64,000 nucleotides of DNA from Edaphobacter flagellatus (GTDB lineage: Bacteria > Acidobacteriota > Terriglobia > Terriglobales > Acidobacteriaceae): contig NZ_CP073697.1 of the NCBI RefSeq assembly GCF_025264665.1, positions 310,001-374,000 on the forward strand, given 5' to 3'. Position numbers and translations under genes: made by a program. Position 1 is the first letter of the stretch, and each line of letters begins with the position of its first letter. A model generated the notes under the pieces. It saw only the letters and a list, made by a program, of their open reading frames with translations. It had not been told where the DNA came from and searched no databases. Positions 9,521 to 17,166 of the stretch are shown here, in pieces.

Positions 9521-12025
9521 ATGGACCTCTCCGCCCTTCTCCATCAGACATTCGGCTTCTCCGGTTTCCGCGCTAATCAGGAGGCCGTCTGCCGCGCCGC
9601 TACCGACGGCCGCGACGTCCTGCTCGTCATGCCTACCGGAGCAGGCAAGAGCCTCTGCTACCAACTCCCGGCCCTCGCCCGCAACGGCACAGCACTCGTC
9701 ATCTCTCCGCTCATCGCGCTCATGGACGACCAGGCAGCCAAGCTCTCCGCCCTTGGCCTCCGCGTCGCGCGCATCCACTCCGGCCTCTCCCGTGACGACT
9801 CCCGCCAGGCCTGCCGCGATTACCTCAATGGCGAACTCCAGTTCCTCTTCATCGCTCCCGAACGCATGCGCGTCCCCGGCTTTCCTGAGATGCTCGCCAA
9901 ACGCAAGCCCTCGCTTATCGCTATCGACGAAGCTCATTGCATCTCGCAATGGGGCCATGACTTTCGCCCCGACTACCGGACGCTAGGCGATCACCTGCCA
10001 TCCCTGCGCCCCGCGCCCGTCATCGCGCTCACTGCCACGGCCACCCCCACCGTCCAGAAAGACATCGCCACCCAGCTTCGCCTCGCGGACCCCGCACTCT
10101 TTATCCACGGCTTCCGTCGCCACAACCTCGCCATCGAAGTCGTCGAGATGGCGAAGCCGCGGCGCAATCAGTTCACCATCGACCTGCTCAAATCCTCCGA
10201 GAGCCGTCCCGCGATCATCTACGCGCCTTCACGCAAGGCCGCCGAAGAGCTTGCATCACAGCTCGGGGGCCGTGCCGCCGCCTACCACGCCGGGCTCGAT
10301 CCCGCCACACGCGAGCGCGTTCAGCGCCACTTCCTCTCGGGCGAGCTCGAAGTCGTCGTCGCCACCATCGCCTTTGGCATGGGCATCGACAAACCGAACG
10401 TCCGTACCGTCATTCACACCGCACTCCCCGGCTCCGTCGAAGCCTACTACCAGGAGATAGGCCGCGCCGGACGCGATGGCCTCGCCTCACGCACCGTCCT
10501 CCTCCACTCCTTCGCCGACCGCAAGATGCACGACTTCTTCCTCGAGCGCGACTACCCTGCCCCTACGGAGCTGGCCCGCCTCGCCCGCATCCTCACCGCC
10601 GACTTTCAGGAGCCCGAGGCCCTTCGCAAACGCATCCGCATGGACGTCGAGACCTTCGAGCGCACTGCCGAAAAACTCGTCGCACAAGGTGCCGCAGCCT
10701 TCGACATCGCAGGCAACCTCCGAGCAGCAGAAAACAAATCCTGGCAATCCGGCTACGATCAGCAACTCGCCTTCCGCCGCGCACAGATCGACGCCATGGC
10801 GCGCTTTGCCGAAACACCCCAATGCCGCATGGCCGCCCTCATCCAGCACTTCGGCGACACCGCCGACGGACTCCGCCCCTGCGGCCACTGCGATTTCTGC
10901 TCCCCCGAGCGAGCCACCGCACAAACCTTCCGCGAACCTACCTCGCAGGAAGACCGCCAGCTTCGTGCCATCCTCCGCGCACTCGATGGCGCCGCGCCAC
11001 GAGCCACCGGAAAACTTCACTCCGACCTCGCTCTCGGCATCGACCGCAAACAGTTCGACACACTCCTCAACGCACTCACCCGCGCCGGCCTCGTCACACT
11101 CTCCGCCGACACCTTCGTCAACGCCGAAGGCAACACCATCAACTTCAAGCGAGCCTCACTCACCCATGAAGGCCGCACACGCGACGAAGGCGATGACCTC
11201 GCCGCCCTCCTCCCCACAGAAGATCACACGGCCTCGCACGCGAAGAAGCGCACAAAATCCTCTCGTGCATCACGCACAGAATCGTCATCTCGACCCAAGT
11301 CCCGCAGGGACGAAGCGGAGAGATCTGCTTCTCTACCCCTCACGCCCGCGCAACAGTCCCTCGAACAACGCCTCCGCGAATGGCGTAAGGCCGAAGCCGC
11401 AAAAACCGGTAAGCCCGCCTTCATTGTCTTCGGCGACTCCGTGCTCAGCAACATCGTCCACGCACAACCGCAGACCGTCGCCGACCTGCTCAGCATCAGC
11501 GGCATAGGCCAGGAAAAAGCCGATCGCTACGGTGCTGACATCATCTCCCTCTGCCGTAGTGACGCATCCACCACTACCACTTCCATCCGCCCCAAAGAAG
11601 CGTCATTCCGAGCGAAGCGGCAAAGCCGCGAAGCCGAGGACCGAGGTCCCCAACGAGCAAATTCGTCGGGATGGGAGGAAACCTCATATTCCGCTCGCAC
11701 CGCCGCCAATCCATCCTCAACATACAGATCCCCACATCTTGCAGCATCATCGCCGGATGCAGGTCATCGCGCACCCACGCGCCCCGTCGACGCCGAATCG
11801 CTCACCCCCGCCCAGCAACAACTCGACCAGCGTCTCCGCGCATGGCGTGCCTCCGAAGCCGAACGCCTCAACCTCCCGCAGTTCTTCATCCTCGGAACCT
11901 CGACCCTGCGCAGCATTGCCATCGAGCGGCCACAGACCCTCACCCAACTCAGAACCATCGACGGCATCTCGCTCGAAAAGGCCGAAAAATTCGGCCCCGG
12001 CATCCTGCAACTCTGCGCCGAATAA
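9521..12025 (+). CDS. recQ: RecQ-family ATP-dependent DNA helicase with two HRDC domains
   Basis: An 834-residue 3'-5' DNA helicase. Visible motifs: Walker A MPTGAGKSLCYQLP (about residues 44-57), DEAHCISQWGHDFRPDY, SAT-like ALTATATPTV, and motif VI QEIGRAGRDG. The zinc-binding region follows (CRMAALIQHF then CGHCDFC), then a short winged-helix-like segment. Two HRDC-type domains close the protein: residues about 612-685 and 762-834, each beginning TPAQQ-L-QRLR-WR. The segments before each HRDC (about residues 588-604 and 694-712) are low-complexity, charged, and encoded by sequences matching dispersed intergenic repeats. E. coli RecQ has only one HRDC, so this is a longer form with an internal duplication. 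Confidence 0.92.
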   Translation: MDLSALLHQTFGFSGFRANQEAVCRAATDGRDVLLVMPTGAGKSLCYQLPALARNGTALVISPLIALMDDQAAKLSALGLRVARIHSGLSRDDSRQACRDYLNGELQFLFIAPERMRVPGFPEMLAKRKPSLIAIDEAHCISQWGHDFRPDYRTLGDHLPSLRPAPVIALTATATPTVQKDIATQLRLADPALFIHGFRRHNLAIEVVEMAKPRRNQFTIDLLKSSESRPAIIYAPSRKAAEELASQLGGRAAAYHAGLDPATRERVQRHFLSGELEVVVATIAFGMGIDKPNVRTVIHTALPGSVEAYYQEIGRAGRDGLASRTVLLHSFADRKMHDFFLERDYPAPTELARLARILTADFQEPEALRKRIRMDVETFERTAEKLVAQGAAAFDIAGNLRAAENKSWQSGYDQQLAFRRAQIDAMARFAETPQCRMAALIQHFGDTADGLRPCGHCDFCSPERATAQTFREPTSQEDRQLRAILRALDGAAPRATGKLHSDLALGIDRKQFDTLLNALTRAGLVTLSADTFVNAEGNTINFKRASLTHEGRTRDEGDDLAALLPTEDHTASHAKKRTKSSRASRTESSSRPKSRRDEAERSASLPLTPAQQSLEQRLREWRKAEAAKTGKPAFIVFGDSVLSNIVHAQPQTVADLLSISGIGQEKADRYGADIISLCRSDASTTTTSIRPKEASFRAKRQSREAEDRGPQRANSSGWEETSYSARTAANPSSTYRSPHLAASSPDAGHRAPTRPVDAESLTPAQQQLDQRLRAWRASEAERLNLPQFFILGTSTLRSIAIERPQTLTQLRTIDGISLEKAEKFGPGILQLCAE
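11284..11330 (+). repeat. dispersed-repeat-like sequence inside recQ (variant family)
   Basis: The stretch beginning GTCATCTCGACCC and ending CGGAGAGATCTGCTT has the GTCATCTCGAC...CGGAGAGATC form that, from memory, recurs between genes in many bacterial genomes. Here it is read in frame as RecQ residues about 588-604 (RPKSRRDEAERS), directly before the first HRDC domain. Only one copy of this variant is in the window, so the repeat call partly rests on recall. Confidence 0.45.
11602..11652 (+). repeat. dispersed GTCATTCCGAGCG repeat inside recQ
   Basis: GTCATTCCGAGCGAAGCGGC is followed by AAGCCGCGAAGCCGAGGACC. It matches the intergenic copies at 12612 and 29904 (shared core: GTCAYTCCGAGCG, then AGCCGAG). 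Inside recQ it is translated as a charged linker (FRAKRQSREAEDRGPQ) between the two HRDC domains. Confidence 0.7.
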
Positions 12026-12098
12026 CTCCTCATCTCGATAACAAATCTTCACTGAATCACTATTCATTTTCACGCCTCACCTGTGCTACCGTCAGGCC

Positions 12099-12599
12099 AT
12101 GGCCACTCCCGACGCATCCCGTCACACGCCTCTCTCCATGGACGGCAACCCCACCATTGACGAGCGCGCCAGCCACTGCTTCGGCTGCGGCCCCGCCAAT
12201 CCCCAGGGACTCCACCTTGTCTTCTCCACCGACAACTCCGACCCCGAGCACCCCACCGCCACCGCGCAGGCTCAGCTCGATCGCCACCACGAAGGCCCGC
12301 CCGGCTACCTCCACGGCGGCCTCGTCGCTACACTCCTCGACGAAGCCATGAGCAAGCTCAACCGCCCGCTCAACGTCCTCGCCATGACCCGCCACATGGA
12401 AGTCGACTACATCCGCCCCGTCCCGCTCTATAAGCCGCTCACCATCACCAGCCGCCACATCCGTCGCGAAGGCCGCAAGCTCTTCCACCAGGCCGAAATC
12501 CTGCTCAACGATACAGTCCTCGCTCGAGGCCACGGCCTCTTCATCGCCATCGACGAAAAACTCCTCGCCGCAGCCGGTCTAACCCAGCCCGAAGACTAG
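12099..12599 (+). CDS. PaaI/hotdog-fold thioesterase family protein
   Basis: A 166-residue hotdog protein. The N-terminal CFGCGPANPQGLHL block and the central GPPGYLHGGLVATLLDEAMS motif match the PaaI-like/4HBT thioesterase family, in which the HGG glycine-rich turn and the acidic residue in LLDEA contribute to hydrolysis of acyl-CoA thioesters. The substrate cannot be told from sequence. It follows recQ by 73 bases on the same strand, and a dispersed repeat lies just downstream. Confidence 0.82.
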   Translation: MATPDASRHTPLSMDGNPTIDERASHCFGCGPANPQGLHLVFSTDNSDPEHPTATAQAQLDRHHEGPPGYLHGGLVATLLDEAMSKLNRPLNVLAMTRHMEVDYIRPVPLYKPLTITSRHIRREGRKLFHQAEILLNDTVLARGHGLFIAIDEKLLAAAGLTQPED

Positions 12600-12611
12600 C
12601 TATAGAGGTGT

Positions 12612-12660
12612 GTCATTCCGAGCGAGCGCAGCGAAGCCGAGGAACCCCCGCATTTCCCCT
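12612..12660 (+). repeat. dispersed GTCATTCCGAGCG repeat, intergenic copy
   Basis: Begins GTCATTCCGAGCGAGCGCAG and continues CGAAGCCGAGGAACCCCC. It lies between the thioesterase gene and the convergent glycosyltransferase gene and shares its core with the copies at 11602 and 29904. Confidence 0.7.
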
Positions 12661-12697
12661 CTACCGCCGCAACGGTAGCCAGAAAAGAAAGAAGCCG

Positions 12698-13417
12698 TTA
12701 AACCTCCGACTCCTCCCAATACCCCTGGTCCCGCAGAAAATACTTATCGTTCCAGCTATGCAGCATCGTCTTGAAAAACATCCAGACCATGCGCCCATGC
12801 CCCAGCTTCTGAAACCGCCGGTTCGTCGTCACCACGCCGCCGCGCACAATCCTGAACCGAATCCGTGCCACACCCTTCGATAGCAGATAATCCTCCGCAA
12901 ACAGCGCGCGCTCGTTGAAGCCCCCCAGCGCCCAGAACGCCTTGCGGTCGAACAGCATGAACATCCCCGTCGCAAACGGCTTAAGAAACGACCCCACATA
13001 CTGCATGAAGTTGTTCCCCGCATACAGCGCATCGTCCAACCAGCTTCCGTCCTTGCACGAAATGTTCGTCGTCACCAGGTGCAGTTTCCGCCGCCGCATC
13101 CTCCATAGCGCTCTCCGCAGCAGCGTCGGCTCCGGCAGCTCCACATCCGCATCCAGAAACAGCACATATGGAGTCGTCGCCAGCCGTGCCCCCGCATTCC
13201 GTCCCACCGAAGGAAGGCCGCCCTCGATCACCTCAACGTTCAGCCGCCCCTGAAAGCTCAACGCCAGCTCCACGGTCCCATCGGTCGACTTGGCATCGGC
13301 GACAATCACCTTGGTCTCCGCCATGCCCTCATAGTCCTGCCGCGTCAGCGACTCCAGCAATCTCGGTAGCGTCTCCGCCTCATTCTTCGCTGGAATCACA
13401 ATTGTCAGTTCAGCCAT
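12698..13417 (-). CDS. family 2 glycosyltransferase
   Basis: A 239-residue GT-A glycosyltransferase. It begins MAELTIVIPAKNEAETLPRL, has the DAKSTDGT and LFLDADVELPEP (DxD-like) motifs and a GGFNERALFAEDYLLS acceptor-side segment. It lacks the C-terminal membrane helices of dolichol-phosphate-type enzymes, so it is likely cytosolic or peripheral and acts on polysaccharide or lipid-linked sugars. The start at 13417 is chosen because GGGAGG lies 4-5 bases upstream; the open frame reaches 13537, but those residues look non-coding. Confidence 0.85.
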   Translation of the reverse strand: MAELTIVIPAKNEAETLPRLLESLTRQDYEGMAETKVIVADAKSTDGTVELALSFQGRLNVEVIEGGLPSVGRNAGARLATTPYVLFLDADVELPEPTLLRRALWRMRRRKLHLVTTNISCKDGSWLDDALYAGNNFMQYVGSFLKPFATGMFMLFDRKAFWALGGFNERALFAEDYLLSKGVARIRFRIVRGGVVTTNRRFQKLGHGRMVWMFFKTMLHSWNDKYFLRDQGYWEESEV

Positions 13418-13656
13418 CCCGCCTCCCTGGTAGCCCGTACAGGACATACACTGCCCCGTCTGCCCAGATTGACCCCTTTTGCGAACTGCTCTGTAAATTC
13501 CATTTGAATTCTCTGCAAATCCAGCATGAAAGACCATTCGTCATTAACCTGGCCTCGCTCTTCATCCTCCATACATAAAACTGCTAAACTGAAGTCTCTC
13601 GCGGCACACGTCCTCAAAACTTTGACTACGCACCGCGGCTCCCAAGGAGAAACGTC

Positions 13657-14610
13657 ATGGCAGACCACACCTCGAACGGCAACCTCGCATCCTCCTCCCT
13701 CCGCCTCAAGACCGGCCTGGCCGAGATGCTCAAAGGTGGAGTCATCATGGACGTCATGAACGTCGAGCAGGCGCGCATCGCCGAAGAGGCCGGCGCCACC
13801 TCCGTCATGGCGCTCGAGCGCGTCCCCGCCATGATCCGCGCCGAAGGCGGCGTCGCCCGCATGGCCAACCCTAAGCTCATCAAAGAGATCATCGGGGCCG
13901 TCTCCATCCCCGTCATGGCCAAGGCCCGCATCGGCCACTTCGCCGAAGCCCAGGTGCTCCAGACCCTCGGCGTCGACTTCATCGACGAGTCCGAGGTCCT
14001 CACCCCTGCCGATGAGACCTATCACATCGACAAGCACGCCTTCACCACACCCTTCGTCTGCGGAGCCCGCAACCTGGGCGAAGCCTGTCGCCGCATTGCC
14101 GAAGGCGCAGCGATGATCCGCACCAAAGGCGAAGCCGGCACCGGCGACGTCGTCCATGCCGTCCAGCACATGCGCCAGATCGTCCGCGAGATGAAGGCGC
14201 TCACCGTCCTCGACGAGGCCGAGCTCTACAACGCCGCCAAGGTTCACCAGGCTCCCTACGAGCTCATCCGTATGATCGCCAAAACCGGTAAGCTCCCGGT
14301 CCCCAACTTCTCCGCCGGTGGCATCGCCACCCCGGCCGACGCAGCCCTCATGATGCAGCTCGGCGCCGAAGCCGTCTTCGTCGGCTCAGGAATCTTCATG
14401 AAGGAGCGCGCCACCCCGCTCGACGTCGAAAACGATCCCAAGGAGCGCGAAGAAGCTGTCTCCCGCGCCAAGGCCATCGTCATCGCCACCACCCACTACA
14501 ACGACGCGAAGATCGTCGCCGAAGCTTCTGAACAGGTCAAAGGAACAATGAAGGGCCTCGCCGCCGCCGCACTGGAAGAATCCGAGCTCCTCCAGACCCG
14601 CGGCTGGTAA
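13657..14610 (+). CDS. pdxS: pyridoxal 5'-phosphate synthase lyase subunit PdxS
   Basis: A 317-residue PdxS/SNZ protein that builds PLP from ribulose or ribose 5-phosphate, glyceraldehyde 3-phosphate and ammonia from PdxT. Key blocks are visible: [20 protein letters not shown] with the catalytic aspartate, the Schiff-base lysine in [11 protein letters not shown], the second lysine in [12 protein letters not shown], and [26 protein letters not shown] lies nine bases upstream of the ATG. A possible -10 (TAAACT, 13585-13590) is upstream. Its partner pdxT is 490 bases downstream instead of directly adjacent. Confidence 0.96.
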   Translation: MADHTSNGNLASSSLRLKTGLAEMLKGGVIMDVMNVEQARIAEEAGATSVMALERVPAMIRAEGGVARMANPKLIKEIIGAVSIPVMAKARIGHFAEAQVLQTLGVDFIDESEVLTPADETYHIDKHAFTTPFVCGARNLGEACRRIAEGAAMIRTKGEAGTGDVVHAVQHMRQIVREMKALTVLDEAELYNAAKVHQAPYELIRMIAKTGKLPVPNFSAGGIATPADAALMMQLGAEAVFVGSGIFMKERATPLDVENDPKEREEAVSRAKAIVIATTHYNDAKIVAEASEQVKGTMKGLAAAALEESELLQTRGW

Positions 14611-14960
14611 TGTCTCGCGCTGCAATCCTTCAGCCCATAATTCTTCCTAGGCCTCGGTTGACGCGGCCTAGGACAGGGCTGTTTCGTTTCAAAGGAAACA
14701 CTATTTTCTGCGCAGACGAGAGTTGGTCTTTGACATACTCCGCCAGAGGATCTTGGCGAATAGATTGTTACGAATATAGACAAAGTGATCGAATGATTAC
14801 ATTCGGTGGCCCACCAGATGTAGTCTCTCGCGCCAAGCGCGACCTTCTTACTTCACTTCCGACAGCACCAAACCATCATCGAGAAAACTTTAGAAATCCC
14901 TGTCAAGCCCCCAAATCCCTCATCCTCCACAATCCAAACCACTTCCCCATTGCCGATTAA
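14610..14960 (+). other. uncertain ORF in the pdxS-pdxT spacer (possible gene remnant)
   Basis: A 116-codon frame starts with an ATG overlapping the pdxS stop (TAATG). Its ends are poor in protein-like composition, but the centre (about 14690-14880; FCADESWSLTYSARGSWRID, then ITFGGPPDVVSRAKRDLLTSL) reads like a real protein. Base composition there is lower in GC than the neighbours. It may be a decayed gene fragment or an accidental frame; no family is recognised. Confidence 0.2.
14646..14699 (+). terminator. hairpins after pdxS
   Basis: CCTAGGCC (14646-14653) pairs perfectly with GGCCTAGG (14665-14672) around an 11-base loop. A second small hairpin, GTTTC-AAAG-GAAAC, follows at 14686-14699. 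There is no clear U-tract, so termination is likely but not certain. Confidence 0.4.
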
Positions 14961-15100
14961 TTCCACGCCATTCTCTATACTTGAATAGAGCGATAGAAGA
15001 ACCAGGCCGAAGCCTATTACCCAGCTACATAGACTTTGGTAACCGTTCCAATATCTCTAATCTTTCGAATACTTTGCACAAATATGTACAGGGAGGGCCC
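14902..15100 (+). promoter_or_regulatory. leader element A upstream of pdxT, shared with the purine nucleoside phosphorylase leader
   Basis: Three blocks match the region 29963-30204. Block 1 is GTCAAGCCCCCAA (14902-14914). Block 2 runs from GCCGATT (about 14952) through a -10-like TATACT to TGAATAGA (about 14995). Block 3 is a 21-base perfect match starting TTTCGAATACTTTGC (15063-15083). It ends in a G-rich Shine-Dalgarno, GGGAGGG (15091-15097), next to the TTG start of pdxT. CCCTC at 14917-14921 could pair with GAGGG in that site. Whether it is a mobile repeat, a promoter or an RNA switch is undecided. Confidence 0.5.
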
Positions 15101-15730
15101 TTGAGCACCACCAGCACGAAGACCGTAACGCCTCTCACCATCGGCGTCCTCGCTCTACAGGGAGCCTACGAAGCGCACGCGCTCACTCTCCGCAGCCTCA
15201 GAGCGAACACCCGGCTTGTACGCCTCCCGGCCGACCTGGAAGGACTCGACGGGCTCGTCATGCCCGGCGGCGAATCCACCACCATGCTCCGCTTCCTCGA
15301 GCAGCGCGGCTTTTTCGACTCTCTCAAAGGCTTCGTCCATAAGACCCCCACCTTCGGTACCTGCGCTGGAGTCATCCTCCTCGCCAAAGACGTCCTCCAC
15401 CCCGCGCAGAAGTCACTCGGCGCACTCGACGTCACCGTCGAACGCAACGCCTACGGCCGCCAGATCGATTCCACTATCCTCCACGCTGAATCCAGACTCC
15501 CCGGCCCCCCGCTGGAAATGGTCTTCATCCGTGCTCCTCGCATCACCCGCACCGGTCCGAATGTCGAAACTCTCGCCACACGCAACGATGACCCCGTCCT
15601 CGTTCGCGAAGGCCACCTGCTCGCCGCCACCTTTCACCCGGAGCTCGGCCACGACAGGCGCGTCCACCAGCTCTTCCTCGATCTAGTCCGCTCTCACAAG
15701 GAACAGCTAATCAACACTCCTGCGATGTAG
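15101..15730 (+). CDS. pdxT: pyridoxal 5'-phosphate synthase glutaminase subunit PdxT
   Basis: A class I glutamine amidotransferase-like subunit that hydrolyses glutamine and channels ammonia to PdxS. Visible: TIGVLALQGAYEAH at the N terminus, MPGGESTTM, the nucleophile cysteine in FGTCAGVILLA, and the His-x-Glu pair in AATFHPEL. The TTG at 15101 is chosen as start because GGGAGGG ends three bases before it; the frame is open further upstream to 14981, but that region is the leader element. The 3' end overlaps the convergent membrane-protein gene by 24 bases. Confidence 0.93.
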   Translation: MSTTSTKTVTPLTIGVLALQGAYEAHALTLRSLRANTRLVRLPADLEGLDGLVMPGGESTTMLRFLEQRGFFDSLKGFVHKTPTFGTCAGVILLAKDVLHPAQKSLGALDVTVERNAYGRQIDSTILHAESRLPGPPLEMVFIRAPRITRTGPNVETLATRNDDPVLVREGHLLAATFHPELGHDRRVHQLFLDLVRSHKEQLINTPAM

Positions 15731-16072
15731 CCCAAGCCATATTGCCAGCGACAAAAACTGCGCCACCAGCACCCACTCGATTACCTCGCCAACGACAGAG
15801 CGCTCCGAACCATGCGCCGCCGCCAACACAGCCAGCACGACCAGCAGCGCCGCCAACGCCGCCCACATCACCTTCAAGCCATAATGTGTCGCCGCCACCG
15901 TAGGCACACGCTTCACCGGAACCTTCTCCGCAACGCGAGCTGCAAAATCCGCAGAAATCGAAAGATCTGGCGCACTCTCCAACGCAACAACGATTCGCTC
16001 ATCCAGAGCGCGCTCTTCCATCTCGCGCGCCAAGGCTTCCAGCTCTTCCGGAGTTATCTCTTCGCCGGGCAT
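15707..16072 (-). CDS. membrane protein, probable anti-sigma partner of the ECF sigma factor
   Basis: A 121-residue protein with an acidic N-terminal half (PEELEALAREMEERALDERI, then FAARVAEKVPVKRVP) and two membrane segments (VMWAALAALLVVLAVLAA and WVLVAQFLSLAIWLGL). Its start lies inside the 3' end of the sigma gene (19-base overlap), so translation is probably coupled. Position, size and the cytoplasmic-helix-plus-membrane layout suggest an anti-sigma factor, but there is no HxxxCxxC zinc motif and I do not recognise a named family. Confidence 0.6.
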   Translation of the reverse strand: MPGEEITPEELEALAREMEERALDERIVVALESAPDLSISADFAARVAEKVPVKRVPTVAATHYGLKVMWAALAALLVVLAVLAAAHGSERSVVGEVIEWVLVAQFLSLAIWLGLHRRSVD

Positions 16073-16614
16073 ATCGCTCTCCCTTCTGCCACCTGCGCAG
16101 CCTGCAATCTCTCACGCAATTTCTTTCTTCCGCGATGCAGATGCGTGCGAATCGTGCCAATCGGCATGTTCAACGCCGCAGCAATCTGCTCATAACTGCG
16201 CTCCTCCTGATGATAAAGAACGAGCACGCTTCGCTCGACGGCGCTCAGCTCTTGCAGTTGTTCCTCCACTCGCAGATGAAACTCTCCCTCTTCCATCCTC
16301 TCGAGAGCATTCCGCTCGGGATGCTCGAGCCGCTCTTCCCAGGCCGTAATCTCATCTGAGATCGAAACCAGCGGTCGATCCGAACGCTTTCGCCGCTTCC
16401 ACTCGTTTTGCGCCACATTCACCGCGATGCGATAAATGTAAGTTGTCACCAGCGACTCTCCGCGAAAGCTGGGCAACGCGCGATACAGTCGCAGGAAAAC
16501 CTCCTGCGCCAGATCTTCAAGATGCTCTCTCGATCCCGTCAGTCGATACAGAGTGCGAAAGACCATCGCCTGGTTCTCGCGCACCACCTGCTCGAAGCTG
16601 AGATCAAGACTCAC
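16054..16614 (-). CDS. ECF RNA polymerase sigma factor (sigma-70 family)
   Basis: A 186-residue group 4 sigma factor. Region 2 is seen as LEDLAQEVFLRLYRALPSFRGES and the following YIYRIAVNVAQNEWKRRKR; region 4 as YHQEERSYEQIAAALN and IGTIRTHLHRGRKKLRERL. The start appears to be a GTG at 16614 with no recognisable ribosome binding site. An ECF-type promoter (ATGAAACTT, 15 bases, GTCTAACG) on this strand places the expected transcription start at or next to that GTG, so the mRNA may be leaderless. The downstream membrane gene overlaps by 19 bases and probably encodes its regulator. Confidence 0.9.
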   Translation of the reverse strand: MSLDLSFEQVVRENQAMVFRTLYRLTGSREHLEDLAQEVFLRLYRALPSFRGESLVTTYIYRIAVNVAQNEWKRRKRSDRPLVSISDEITAWEERLEHPERNALERMEEGEFHLRVEEQLQELSAVERSVLVLYHQEERSYEQIAAALNMPIGTIRTHLHRGRKKLRERLQAAQVAEGRAICPAKR

Positions 16615-16620
16615 CGGAAA

Positions 16621-16692
16621 CGTTAGACCTCGTCTTGCCCCGAAAGTTTCATCATGATGAATGAAACTTAAACTACTCCTTGTTGTCTAACG
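16621..16692. promoter_or_regulatory. mirror-image pair of ECF-type promoters
   Basis: On the + strand ATGAAACTT (16661-16669), a 15-base spacer and GTCTAACG (16685-16692). On the - strand the identical pair: ATGAAACTT (16652-16644), a 15-base spacer and GTCTAACG (16628-16621). The spacers differ in sequence but not in length. The two -35 elements face away from each other around a TCATCATGATGA palindrome. These resemble ECF promoters (GAACTT-type -35, TCTRA-type -10), consistent with autoregulation of the sigma gene and divergent control of the membrane protein gene at 16716. Confidence 0.75.
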
Positions 16693-16715
16693 CTGGCAGA
16701 AAGGAATCGTTCATC

Positions 16716-17156
16716 ATGCACAATCTTTATTCACCATTCGTTGTTCCTCTGGGAGCTTTTGCTGTCGCCATCGTCGCGATCATCTCTGGTATGTGGAAAG
16801 AAGCCCACGATAAGCGAATCAATGCCGATCAACGTATGGCGATGCTCGCTCGCGGGGTACCGGTGGACGATATCGAAAAAGTTCTAACTAAGGCCAGAGA
16901 GATCGACCGCGCTCCCAAAGACCCGTTGCGCAGCCTCGGCATCGCCCGCCGCACAGGCATCGTGCTCGTCTCCTCCGGTATCGGCATCGTCTTGTTCTTT
17001 GTTACGCTCGAACTGATCCTCGGAGTCCGCGAGGTTTTATCTGGCGCTGCTGTCGGATTGATTCCGCTGGCCATCGGTATCGGCTTCTTCATCGACTATT
17101 CCCTGCAGAAGCGCGAGCTATCGCGCTTCGGCATGGAAATCGATCAGCCGCGCTAG
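16716..17156 (+). CDS. membrane protein of the DUF6249-like type
   Basis: A 146-residue protein with an N-terminal membrane segment (FVVPLGAFAVAIVAIISGMW), a charged cytoplasmic stretch (QRMAMLARGVPVDDIEKVL), and two further membrane segments ending RELSRFGMEIDQPR. The MLARGVP motif recalls the DUF6249 family; function is unknown. Start 16716 is chosen over the upstream in-frame ATG because AAAGGAA precedes it and because the ECF-type promoter would give a leader of about 20 bases. It is likely part of the regulon of the divergent sigma factor. Confidence 0.72.
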   Translation: MHNLYSPFVVPLGAFAVAIVAIISGMWKEAHDKRINADQRMAMLARGVPVDDIEKVLTKAREIDRAPKDPLRSLGIARRTGIVLVSSGIGIVLFFVTLELILGVREVLSGAAVGLIPLAIGIGFFIDYSLQKRELSRFGMEIDQPR

Positions 17157-17166
17157 ACACTTCCTG

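Noticed and set aside
9512..9958. Minus-strand open frame opposite recQ
   Set aside because: High-GC genes here leave long open frames on the other strand; this one has no ribosome binding site or family pattern and covers the RecQ helicase motifs.
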